Below are positions 21,399 to 29,470 of a stretch of DNA of 64,000 nt, one piece after another. A program made the position numbers and the translations under genes. The notes beneath the pieces are model-generated. The model did not search any database. It was not told where the DNA came from and worked only from the letters and a program-made list of their open reading frames with translations. Positions within the stretch are counted from its first letter, which is position 1, and every line of letters starts with the position of its first letter. This DNA comes from Ashinkailepas kermadecensis (lineage: Eukaryota > Arthropoda > Thecostraca > Neolepadidae), in contig JAOTOM010003955.1 in the NCBI GenBank assembly GCA_034440615.1, positions 50,001-114,000 on the forward strand, written 5' to 3'.

Positions 21399-22424
21399 TC
21401 AGCCGCGGGGTCCAGTGACGTGCAGGCGCCTCCCCCCGGCCTGCAATGGCCTCGTCCTGCCGCCCGACCGGCCGCCACAGTTCACCGACCTGATGCGGAA
21501 CTCGCGCCCTGGGGCCGCGGCGCCCGACCCGGCCGCCTTCTTCGCCGGCCGCGGACGCAGCAAGTCCTCCAGCGACACCGCCAGGTTCTCGACGATCGCC
21601 TTGTCCAGCTCCTCGGCCGCCTTCCGCTGCTGCTTCTGCTGGTTCTTGCGCCAGAAGCGCAGCGCCAGCAGCGTCACCAGCGGGCTCGCCGGGTCGCCGA
21701 ACACCCGGTTGAAGAACTTGCCCACCGTGGACTGGATGTTGGCCTGCACGTGCACCCCGGCGAAGTCCACCGCGACCGACGTGTTGCTGGGCATGACGGA
21801 GAGCCTGCCGTCGGCGCCGACGTCCACCGCCAGCGTCGTCTTCAGCCTGCCGGTCGTCCTGGCAACGGTGACGGTCGGCCGCGCCGACACCGACGCGCAC
21901 ACCTTGAACACGACCCAGACGCAGTCCTTGGCGCGCGCGAACAGCTCGGCGCGCAGGTTCTCCCACGAGAGCGTCGCGTCCACGGCGACCGTCGACGGCG
22001 TCGGGAACGTCAGCGACAGGCGGTCGACGCCGAAGCAGGAGAGGCCGAACAGCTGGCCGTCGCGCACGGACAGCACGCCGGACGACTCGTCGGGCAGCGG
22101 CAGCGGGTCGGCGACGCGCGCCACCTCCGCCCGCTGGTCCAGCAGCAGCGCCCGCACGCACCGCGACAGCGCGTCTGGCCGGTCGAGGCTGCAGTCGAGC
22201 TGGACGTCGGCGGCGCCGCCGGCGCCGTGCCTGCTGCGGTGTCCTGCCGACGACCCTCCCTGCGGCGACCCGCCGCGGCGCCCTGCCGACGATGACCTGC
22301 TCCGCTGGCCGGTCGGAGAACTCCCGCTGCGCCGCCTCGCCGACCCAGTCCTGCTGCGCTGCTGACTCAGTGTCGGCGCGCAGCAGCAGACGAGCAGCAC
22401 GGTCGCCATGGCAACGAGTCGCAT
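21399..22424 (-). CDS. Putative secreted protein, possibly BPI/JHBP-like fold; host gene candidate
   Basis: 341 codons without interruption. I start at the ATG at 22,424 because it places a hydrophobic signal peptide at once (residues 1-19, LVAMATVLLVCCCAPTLS); an ATG twelve codons upstream would bury it. Residues 20-70 are Ser/Arg/Gly-rich linker. Residues 72-258 look like a beta-rich domain with cysteines at about 78, 89, 130, 168 and 176 and a GxLSVRDGxLxGLS pattern. Residues 258-292 form a basic amphipathic helix. The pattern recalls secreted lipid-binding arthropod proteins of the takeout/JHBP or group-7 allergen type, but this is a weak resemblance. Very high GC and codon use unlike the LINEs suggest host origin. 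It may be one exon of a larger gene, or a retrocopy. Truncated LINEs lie at its stop and a full LINE about 190 bp upstream. Confidence 0.6.
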   Translation of the reverse strand: MRLVAMATVLLVCCCAPTLSQQRSRTGSARRRSGSSPTGQRSRSSSAGRRGGSPQGGSSAGHRSRHGAGGAADVQLDCSLDRPDALSRCVRALLLDQRAEVARVADPLPLPDESSGVLSVRDGQLFGLSCFGVDRLSLTFPTPSTVAVDATLSWENLRAELFARAKDCVWVVFKVCASVSARPTVTVARTTGRLKTTLAVDVGADGRLSVMPSNTSVAVDFAGVHVQANIQSTVGKFFNRVFGDPASPLVTLLALRFWRKNQQKQQRKAAEELDKAIVENLAVSLEDLLRPRPAKKAAGSGAAAPGREFRIRSVNCGGRSGGRTRPLQAGGRRLHVTGPRG

Positions 22425-22479
22425 GACTGGACGCCGGCCGCGTCCTTCGATGGGCCGCAACTAGGCAGGGAGGCTGTCG

Positions 22480-22575
22480 CAAGCAAGGTACACAGCACCG
22501 CACAGCTGTGCACAGCGCCGCACCGCACAGCACAGCACCGCACAGCACAGCACAGCACAGCACCGCACAGCACAG
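22480..22575. repeat. CACAGCACCG microsatellite/minisatellite
   Basis: Repeated CACAG and CACCG words directly upstream of the secreted-protein ORF; this would be its 5' flank or leader. Confidence 0.85.
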
Positions 22576-22610
22576 CCAGCTGACGTCTGCTCCTGGGCGG
22601 CAGCTGACGA

Positions 22611-22675
22611 TTGGTTGGTTGGTTATTTGGGCTTAGGGGCGCATCGACTGCGTTGGTCATACAGCGCCCATAACG
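22611..22675 (-). promoter_or_regulatory. LINE copy 1 3' hairpin and AACC tail
   Basis: Outer stem GGGCGC (22,637-22,642) with GCGCCC (22,664-22,669), and inner GAC/GTC within the loop. The tail on the sense strand is AAATAACCAACCAACCAA. By analogy with LINEs that use a 3' stem-loop, this is the probable RNA recognition site for the element's reverse transcriptase. The recognition role is inferred. Confidence 0.75.
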
Positions 22676-22769
22676 ATGTTAAATGGTGCCAGTGGTCTTA
22701 AACGATTCAACAGTAGCACACCAACTTACATAATGCAGGCAAGTCATTCCGATCTTCTACCGTTACATG

Positions 22770-25700
22770 TCAGTGAGGTGTATAAATCGCTCTAAAGTCG
22801 ACATCTGAAAGCAAGCGAAGAAGCTGTCCCGAAGTTACTGCGCGCGAGTGCTCACCTAGGAGATCGCGGAGTGACAGCGACCGCACGACTCCAAAGAGGC
22901 GTCTGCGATCGTCGGCCAGCAGAGGGCACGCAATCAGAACGTGGCGCACTGACAGCGGTGAGTGACATCGAGGGCAGGTTGGCCTGTCCTCTCCACAGAG
23001 AAGATGGTGGTGTGTTGGGTGGGTATGCCCAAGCCGAAGACGGCAGAGCACGACCTCGTCCCGCCTCGTCCTGCGATAGGACGAGGCCCACTCTCCAAGG
23101 CATGGCTTGATCGTTCGTAATTTGTTGTCCTGCAACGTGTTCCAACTATTCTGCCATTTTTCAAAAACAAAGGTCGTAATTGAGTGGCGATGTTCCCTCG
23201 CTGGGAGCGGCATAGACCGCCGGTACGGGGCTTGGGCTGCACGTTTCGCAGCAGCATCCGCTGCCTCATTTCCCACGATGCCGACATGACTCGGAATCCA
23301 GCAGAGGACAGTATCCTTCCCAGCTTGGGCCAGTGATGTGAGACGCAGCAGAATATTCTGTACAATGGGGTCAGATGGGTTGAACTGCTCTAGCGCCCAA
23401 AGGCTGCTGAGTGAATCGGTAAAAATGACGTGCGTGGAATCCCGCCCTACTTCGATAAAACTGAGTGCCTTGATGATGGCAACCAGCTCTGATGTGTATA
23501 CCGTTGCATATGGTGGCAATGAAAAAGACCGCGACAGGGAACCAATAACAAATGCACTCCCAACACCCGAATCAGTCTTGGATCCGTCCGTATATATCGG
23601 GACGTAGCCGTGAAAGGAGGCTATGTGCTCTAGAGCTTGTAACCGACGGTCGTGTGGTGTAGCATGTGCTTTCTTCACCGCAGAGAGTGACCGGTCTATT
23701 GTTGGGTGTGTCACCTGCCAAGGCGGTGTTTGTAGAGAACCGACCCGCATAATTCCCCTCAATCGAATTCCGCTGTCCTCAAAGAGTCTTCGCATTCTGA
23801 CGCAAAAGGGGGTGCCATGCACAGTGCGCGCTCGACCGAATGTTGCAGTCAGGCGCTGGGAGAATACATGCGCATAAGTGGGGTGGTCGGGGAATTGACG
23901 CAGTTTAGAGGCGTAGCGCATCCCGAGCATCTCGCGCCGGAGCGAGAGTGGTGGCTCGTGGGCTTCAGCCAGAAGGCTCACAGAAGGCGAAGTGCGGAAA
24001 GCGCCGGTCACGATGCGGAGCGCTGAATGATGTATCACATCCAGTGATCGTTTGCTTGTTGTACATGCACCGTCATATATAAAACATGCGTAGTCCAACT
24101 TTGAGCGAACGAGGGAACGGTACAACAGGAGCATAGTTTTCCTATCTCCTCCGTAGGACGTGCGTGCGACCATCTTCAGTAGGTTAAGTGATGCAAAACA
24201 TTTCTCCCGGAGTGCTTTAAAGTGTTCTTTGTAACTAAGACGGGCGTCAAAAATTACTCCCAGAAACCGGGCAGTGCGCTGAAAGGGAATTTCCTTCCCA
24301 TACAGCTGGAGAACAGGGTCTGGGCAGCTTCGGCGACGTCGGCAAAAATGCATCCCAACGGTTTTTGAGACAGAGAACTGTAACCCGTTCTTGGAGCTCC
24401 ATCTCTCCAAGCATGATGTAGCCAACTGCAGCTGCCGTGCCATTGACGGTGCACTGGATGTGCAGCACCAAATCGCGACGTCGTCCACGAACAGTGATCT
24501 GCCAACATTTTGTGGAAGAGAGTCGCAGATATCATTGATCATGATTGCGAACAGCGCCACGCTTAATACGCTACCCTGTGGTATCCCTTCAGTTTGTGGG
24601 CATCGGTTTGATAGACAGCTTCCGATCCGCACTCGAAAGAAGCGCCTGGACAAAAAGTTCTGGAGGAAGAAGCCCATAGGTCCACGAATTCCATGTCCGA
24701 AAATTTTCCTCAGGATGCCGTAGCGCCAGGTGGTGTCATACGCTCCGTGAATGTCAAAAAATACTGCACCAATATGACGATTTTGCTGAAACGCTGCCCG
24801 TACCACAGTATCAAGAGATAAAATATGGTCAACGGTGCTGCGGTTTTTCCTAAAACCACACTGTGCGTTATTTAAAATACCATGTCGTTCCAGGAACCAG
24901 GTCAAACGTACGTTTACCATCTTCTCCATAAGCTTGCAGAGTGATGAAGTGAGCGATATTGGTCGGTAGCTCGCCGGGTCTGCGCTGTCTTTTCCGGGCT
25001 TCAAAATTGGGATCATAGTGGCCTCACGCCAAGTGGGTGGGAAATCTCCTCTCTCCCACAGCTGGTTCAGCGTTGCAAGCACGGCATCAAGTGTGCATGA
25101 AGGGAGGTGTTTGAGCATATCGTTGTGTATTTGGTCGGGGCCTTCAGATACGCTCTGAAGGGTAGCAATAGCGGCACGCAGCTCGGACATCGTAAACGGC
25201 TCGTTGTAACTCATACGTTCAGAAGTGAAAAAGTTTAGTGGTTGTCTCTCGCAAGCGGTTTTGTGGCGTGCGAATACGTCATCACTGTAGCACCTACATC
25301 GGTTCGAAATTGTGCGAGCCATCTCATTGGCCACGTCGACCGGCTGGGTGATATCTCTGCCGGCGACTCGTAGTACTGGCAAAGGGGTGGAGTTGAATTT
25401 ACCGGCGATACGCTTGATTCTGGACCATATCTGTGACACAGGTGTGGAACGATTTAGCTTGTTCACGTAGTCCTTCCATGAGGCACGCTTAGCGTCCTGG
25501 ATAGTGCGTCGAGCAATGGCTCGAGCTTGCCGGAAGGCGATGAGATTGGCCATGCTGCTCCTTCGGTCAAAGGCCCTGAAGGCGCGTCGTCTTGCCCGAA
25601 TTGCCTGATGACACTCCTCCGTCCACCACGGGACGGGCGCACGACGGGGAGTGCCAGAGGTGCGAGGGATGGACTTAGTTGCAGTCTGCACCAGCAGGTT

Positions 25701-26495
25701 TGTGAGTCCTTCCACAGAATTAGGGGTGGTACCGGGCCCCACGGAAAAAATATCCTCTAGTTGCATCTCGTATGCTGGCCAGTCGGCCTTCTTAAAATTC
25801 CATCGGCATGGTCGCGTTCCGAGTGCTGCGCCATCCTCGTAATCCAGCCACACCGGAAAGTGGTCGCTGCCTAGGGGGTCGTCGGACACAGACCAGCTAA
25901 AAAGTTGTGCGAGTTGTGGACTACACAAACTGAGGTCCAGGGCAGAGGTATGACCAGAGGGCAGGGTGAGGTGGGTCTTTGTTCCAGTGTTTAAAATGCA
26001 CAAGGATGCATCGTGCATAAATGATTCCAAACATCGACCCCGTGTGTTAACATCATCACATCCCCATGCCGTATGGTGAGCATTAAAATCACCTAGTATT
26101 AAGACCGGTGGGGGCAACTCGGATATCAGTCGTTGTAGCTCAGTAGACGGGAAACCAGTACCGGGTGGCAAGTATAGTGAGCAGATAGAAATAGGACGGT
26201 AATTAAAATGCACTCTTACTGCGACGGCCTGCAGCTTGGCGTGCAGCACTAGTCTCTGCGCCGCCACACTATGGTGGACAGCCAGCAGCACTCCACCATG
26301 TGCAATGGTGCCCGAGGGCAAGTCCTTTCGAAAAACTGAGTAGCATTTTAGGTTATATAAATAGTCCGGTGTCACCTTGGTTTCTTGAAGGCAGATGGCC
26401 GCAGGACAGTGGCGGTTTAGGAGCACCTGGAGGTCTTCCGTGCTAGTCCTCAGCCCCCTACAATTCCATTGTAAAATAGACCGCGGCTGATGCAT
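22770..26495 (-). CDS. LINE ORF2: AP endonuclease, reverse transcriptase, RNase H (copy 1)
   Basis: 1241 codons, uninterrupted. This is the enzyme that nicks target DNA and copies the element RNA onto it. Residues 1-220 are an APE-type endonuclease (LQWNCRGLR with N11, QET with E38, LGDFNAH with D136/N138, SDHFPVW with D211/H212). Residues 480-760 are reverse transcriptase (YRPISL, FFDIHGAYDTTW with D581, GIPQGSVLS, LFVDDVAIW with D671/D672). Residues 962-1085 are RNase H, with D970 (YTDGS), E1003, D1027 and D1080 all present. Residues 1155-1190 form a Cys/His module (CPRCHSPLSVRHVLIAC). It starts directly after a TAA of the ORF1 frame (TTTTAAATG). RNase H points to the I group rather than true Jockey. 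All catalytic residues I can check are intact. Confidence 0.95.
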   Translation of the reverse strand: MHQPRSILQWNCRGLRTSTEDLQVLLNRHCPAAICLQETKVTPDYLYNLKCYSVFRKDLPSGTIAHGGVLLAVHHSVAAQRLVLHAKLQAVAVRVHFNYRPISICSLYLPPGTGFPSTELQRLISELPPPVLILGDFNAHHTAWGCDDVNTRGRCLESFMHDASLCILNTGTKTHLTLPSGHTSALDLSLCSPQLAQLFSWSVSDDPLGSDHFPVWLDYEDGAALGTRPCRWNFKKADWPAYEMQLEDIFSVGPGTTPNSVEGLTNLLVQTATKSIPRTSGTPRRAPVPWWTEECHQAIRARRRAFRAFDRRSSMANLIAFRQARAIARRTIQDAKRASWKDYVNKLNRSTPVSQIWSRIKRIAGKFNSTPLPVLRVAGRDITQPVDVANEMARTISNRCRCYSDDVFARHKTACERQPLNFFTSERMSYNEPFTMSELRAAIATLQSVSEGPDQIHNDMLKHLPSCTLDAVLATLNQLWERGDFPPTWREATMIPILKPGKDSADPASYRPISLTSSLCKLMEKMVNVRLTWFLERHGILNNAQCGFRKNRSTVDHILSLDTVVRAAFQQNRHIGAVFFDIHGAYDTTWRYGILRKIFGHGIRGPMGFFLQNFLSRRFFRVRIGSCLSNRCPQTEGIPQGSVLSVALFAIMINDICDSLPQNVGRSLFVDDVAIWCCTSSAPSMARQLQLATSCLERWSSKNGLQFSVSKTVGMHFCRRRRSCPDPVLQLYGKEIPFQRTARFLGVIFDARLSYKEHFKALREKCFASLNLLKMVARTSYGGDRKTMLLLYRSLVRSKLDYACFIYDGACTTSKRSLDVIHHSALRIVTGAFRTSPSVSLLAEAHEPPLSLRREMLGMRYASKLRQFPDHPTYAHVFSQRLTATFGRARTVHGTPFCVRMRRLFEDSGIRLRGIMRVGSLQTPPWQVTHPTIDRSLSAVKKAHATPHDRRLQALEHIASFHGYVPIYTDGSKTDSGVGSAFVIGSLSRSFSLPPYATVYTSELVAIIKALSFIEVGRDSTHVIFTDSLSSLWALEQFNPSDPIVQNILLRLTSLAQAGKDTVLCWIPSHVGIVGNEAADAAAKRAAQAPYRRSMPLPAREHRHSITTFVFEKWQNSWNTLQDNKLRTIKPCLGEWASSYRRTRRDEVVLCRLRLGHTHPTHHHLLCGEDRPTCPRCHSPLSVRHVLIACPLLADDRRRLFGVVRSLSLRDLLGEHSRAVTSGQLLRLLSDVDFRAIYTPH

Positions 26496-26664
26496 TTAAA
26501 ACGAGTTAAAGTAGGTATGTATAATTATCAGTTATTATCACAGAAGACACTCACAATCCTAATGGTCCATCGTAGAACTAGTGAGTGTATAGATTGACGA
26601 CGTTTAACGTATGTAAAATGTGTGAAAAATGTATATTTTAAAGAGGGAGGTAAAACAGGTCGGC

Positions 26665-28458
26665 TCACGAAGAACCAACCGGGGCCCACGAATCAGCCGG
26701 TGCCTCAGAGGGCACACAGACACTCGGTCCAAGGGACTGGGTCCTGGGGCGGGAGCTCGGCGATCCTTGGCCCGGCGGAGAGCCAGACGTCGGAAGGCCT
26801 CGCTTCTGGGAGCCCAGTCGAGGTGGGGGTGGGGGAGGGCCCATGCTGTACGAAGCCGGTCCCTCCACTTTCCGTCGTGGCGACGGGGTGGCCGGCCTTT
26901 GGGGTGGAGCCTTGTCAGCCCCTTGGCGGCTCGTCGCTCGGGCCTTCTCCATATCGATGAGCCGCGCTCGCTTCGCTTCACGAGCTCGCCTCTCGGTTTC
27001 TTGATGAGTAAGTCTAGCATCGGATATTTGAAAGGGTCGGTTTGTACTACGAGACGGCGATGGAGGTGCGGAAGTAGAGGTTGAGTGTGAGGGCGAGGTC
27101 TGACTCGGGGGAAGGGTGGAGGGTTCAGGGAGGGAGGAGGTGGAGAGGAGGGATTTGGAGGTGGTGCCGGTACATGGGGGAGGCGAGGGGGGATTTGAGG
27201 AAGGACGTGGAGTGGGAGGCGGGGGATTCGTGGTGGATGGGCAGGGGCTGGGCTTGGGTGGAGGGGATCTAGCAGGTCTCTTTGACCGCTGGATCTGTGT
27301 CCACTCCCCACCCCTAGATCTTGTTCGGGATGAGGCCTCGGACGGTTCGTCAGCGCTTCCACTGGTGGTGGGTGGGGCTATGGTGGTCTCGGCACCACTT
27401 TGGGTGGACCGACCCTGCCTCACCGGAGACGCAAGGGGCACACCAAAGGCTCGAAGGAGGGCAGTCAGTTGATCGATGAAATCAGAGGCCTTATCGGGCT
27501 GTAAGTGCTGTGCAGGTGTCAGATTCGGGCCTGGTAATGTATTTTTTACTTTCGAAGCGTAGGACGTTTTTTGATGGGATTGTTCATATAAGTCTCTTGC
27601 TTCCCGGAAAGTTATTTTTTGTGTGTGTTTGATTGCTATGATTTCTTTTTCTTTCAAGTAGGACGGGCAAGTTCGATCAGAAGAAGTGTGGTGGTTTTGG
27701 TCCCTCACGCAGTTCACACACTGGGGGGTCGCGGAAGTGCACTGTTCAAAAACATGGTCGTTGGAGGCACATTTGCCACATGCTGGGCGATTTCTGCAGA
27801 ATTGTGTCGTATGTCCATACCTCTGGCACCTAAAGCAACGCATTGGGTTGGGTAGGAAGACACGCACTTTCACACGCACATACCCCACACGTATTTCCGA
27901 TGGTATGTCTGGTGTGTTAAAGGTCAAAATTATGTTGTTTGTCGGGACTGTGTCCGCGCCTCTCCTCACCCTTATCCTTCTCGCTCCCGTGACTCCAAAC
28001 TCTGACAATCCATCAACTATCTCGTCCTCCGGTACGTCGCTCAGGTCATAGCAGTTGATAATGCCTCGCGATGTGTTTTTCGTTTGGTGAGGTTCTATTT
28101 TTATTTCAATTCTCTCATCCACTCTCGTATCACCTTTCCGCACACTGTACACAAACTCCGATAGCTTCAGGGCATTCTCCGCCTCCTTGGCCACCACAAA
28201 TTCCACTTCCAAACCACCATCCTTTAACTTTTCGCATCTAGAGATCCTTCCAAATCTGTCACAGCCATTTCGCCTCTGGAACGGAGACAGAGAGGCAAGA
28301 TTCTTCGCAATTCCTCTGAATATAAGGATACGCGGAGTAGGGGGAACGCTTCCCACACCTCTGTCTGGATTAGACAAGCTCACACCCGCGAAGGGTCGGA
28401 GGCTGGTCTGGCCCCTACGAGAAGGGCCAGGGGTGTTTTTGTTTATTATGGTTGCCAT
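26665..28458 (-). CDS. LINE ORF1: CCHC nucleic-acid-binding protein (copy 1)
   Basis: About 597 codons from the ATG at 28,458, chosen because copy 2 has an ATG at the same place (63,182). ORF1 proteins of this clade coat element RNA and act as chaperones in the RNP. An N-terminal RRM-like stretch (FQRRNGCDRFGRI, CEKLKDGGLEVEF) is followed by three Cys/His fingers: CFRCQRYGHTTQFC, CGKCASNDHVFEQC, and a CVNC...H...C form. The C-terminal third is Pro/Ser/Arg-rich and probably disordered. In copy 2 this frame continues to a TAA touching the ORF2 ATG. Here it stops 169 bp earlier and the remaining sequence has stops, so the C-terminus is probably truncated. Confidence 0.9.
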   Translation of the reverse strand: MATIINKNTPGPSRRGQTSLRPFAGVSLSNPDRGVGSVPPTPRILIFRGIAKNLASLSPFQRRNGCDRFGRISRCEKLKDGGLEVEFVVAKEAENALKLSEFVYSVRKGDTRVDERIEIKIEPHQTKNTSRGIINCYDLSDVPEDEIVDGLSEFGVTGARRIRVRRGADTVPTNNIILTFNTPDIPSEIRVGYVRVKVRVFLPNPMRCFRCQRYGHTTQFCRNRPACGKCASNDHVFEQCTSATPQCVNCVRDQNHHTSSDRTCPSYLKEKEIIAIKHTQKITFREARDLYEQSHQKTSYASKVKNTLPGPNLTPAQHLQPDKASDFIDQLTALLRAFGVPLASPVRQGRSTQSGAETTIAPPTTSGSADEPSEASSRTRSRGGEWTQIQRSKRPARSPPPKPSPCPSTTNPPPPTPRPSSNPPSPPPCTGTTSKSLLSTSSLPEPSTLPPSQTSPSHSTSTSAPPSPSRSTNRPFQISDARLTHQETERRAREAKRARLIDMEKARATSRQGADKAPPQRPATPSPRRKVEGPASYSMGPPPPPPRLGSQKRGLPTSGSPPGQGSPSSRPRTQSLGPSVCVPSEAPADSWAPVGSS

Positions 28459-29154
28459 TAAGTGTGATTGTGTTCTGCTCCCCGGGCGCCCCACCACACA
28501 GGGGCCCAACTGGGGGGACGCCTGGGTCCCGCGGACAGGAGGACGCCAGGCGCCCGAAGAGCTATACGGGGCAGGCGGCGCCTTCGCCCGGCCGGGAGAG
28601 AGAGACTCACCACCCCGACCAGGATCCAGCGCCGCCCACCCCTTGACCCCAGCCGGCCGGGCCGGCAGACACTGGGAAAAATTCCCAGGTCCCCGGCCCG
28701 AGGCGACCGGCCACTTGACCCGCGTGAGGCCCCACGGGCCCGCCCGCCCCTCCGGGATATCAGGACCAAAGAGGCGTGTTGGTCCCCCGTCACAACTAGC
28801 ACCGTGCGACGGGGGACCTCAGCCTCCAGGACTCCGTCCGGATTGGGGTTTAGGACTCCGTCAACCCCGGGGGACGGGCCGAGGGGGCGCGGCTACCCCG
28901 ATAAAACTGAGCTGGAGGGCAGGACCGGGGAAGTTGTCCTGCCTGCTGACAGTAGGGATAGTTGGTGTTGCAGGGCCAGGTGAAGGATATGGATGTTGGG
29001 ATGAGATGGGCATTGGAATGGGAGCGTACGGATGGAAGGACGAGTGAGGCACTCCTAGTCTGGCCCCTCGCCGGCTCACCGATGGACTGGGATTCCGGGT
29101 CCTTAGGGCACTCAATCCCCCCACCACGTAAAGGTGGTGCCTCGTCGGGGGGGG
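28459..29154 (-). promoter_or_regulatory. LINE copy 1 5' region, probable internal promoter
   Basis: About 700 bp, very GC-rich, closely similar to 63,183-63,846. Both begin with a C-run, GACGAGG and a short hairpin (CACCAC...GTGGTG). Elements of this group are transcribed by RNA polymerase II from a promoter within the transcribed 5' end; that role is inferred here. Long plus-strand frames are by-products of GC content. Confidence 0.65.
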
Positions 29155-29157
29155 CGG

Positions 29158-29470
29158 CAGCTGACGACAACCAGCTGGTGCTGACAGGCAGGCTCAGAGC
29201 TGACGGGCGTCTCTCTACACCAGCTGACGACAACCAGCTGGTGCTGACAGGCCGGCTCAGAGCTGATGGGCGTCTCTCTACACCAGCTGACGACAACCAG
29301 CTGGTGCTGACAGGCCGGCTCAGAGCTGACGGGCGTCTCTCTACACCAGCTGACGACAACCAGCTGGTGCTGACAGGCCGGCTCAGAGCTGACGGGCGTC
29401 TCTCTACACCAGCTGACGACAACCAGCTGGTGCTGACAGGCCGGCTCAGAGCTGACGGGTGTCTCTCTAC
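29158..29470 (+). repeat. 63-bp tandem repeat, five units, in-frame
   Basis: Five nearly identical 63-bp units starting CAGCTGACGACAACCAGCTG and ending GACGGGCGTCTCTCTACAC. Since 63 is 21 codons, the plus strand reads a five-fold peptide repeat (ADDNQLVLTGRLRADGRLSTP) without stops. No start or splice context makes it a gene. Its last 24 bp resemble the unit of the following 22-bp array. Confidence 0.92.

Larger units (their letters stand above)
22611..29154 (-). mobile_element. Full-length I/Jockey-group LINE, copy 1
   Basis: The 6.5-kb element reads on the minus strand: 5' region 29,154-28,459, ORF1 28,458-26,665, ORF2 26,495-22,770, a short 3' region with a hairpin and a CCAACCAACCAA tail. 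CGGCAGCTGACGA flanks it exactly at 22,598-22,610 and 29,155-29,167, a 13-bp target duplication. The 5' end (poly-C then GACGAGG and a CACCAC/GTGGTG hairpin) is the same as in copy 2 at 63.8 kb, so both are complete. The site was the first unit of the 63-bp repeat. Intact ORF2 and exact duplication argue for a young insertion. Confidence 0.95.

Noticed and set aside
21355..22365. Plus-strand frames of 307-336 codons opposite the secreted-protein ORF
   Set aside because: Shadows of the GC-rich gene; no signal peptide or domain, and low-complexity composition.
21193..22563. 456-codon minus-strand frame overlapping the secreted-protein ORF
   Set aside because: R/A/G-rich translation of a GC-rich region in the wrong frame; only its end is real, and that belongs to the truncated LINE.
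28187..29047. 286-codon plus-strand frame over the LINE 5' region
   Set aside because: Antisense to ORF1 and the GC-rich 5' region; a similar spurious frame occurs at copy 2.
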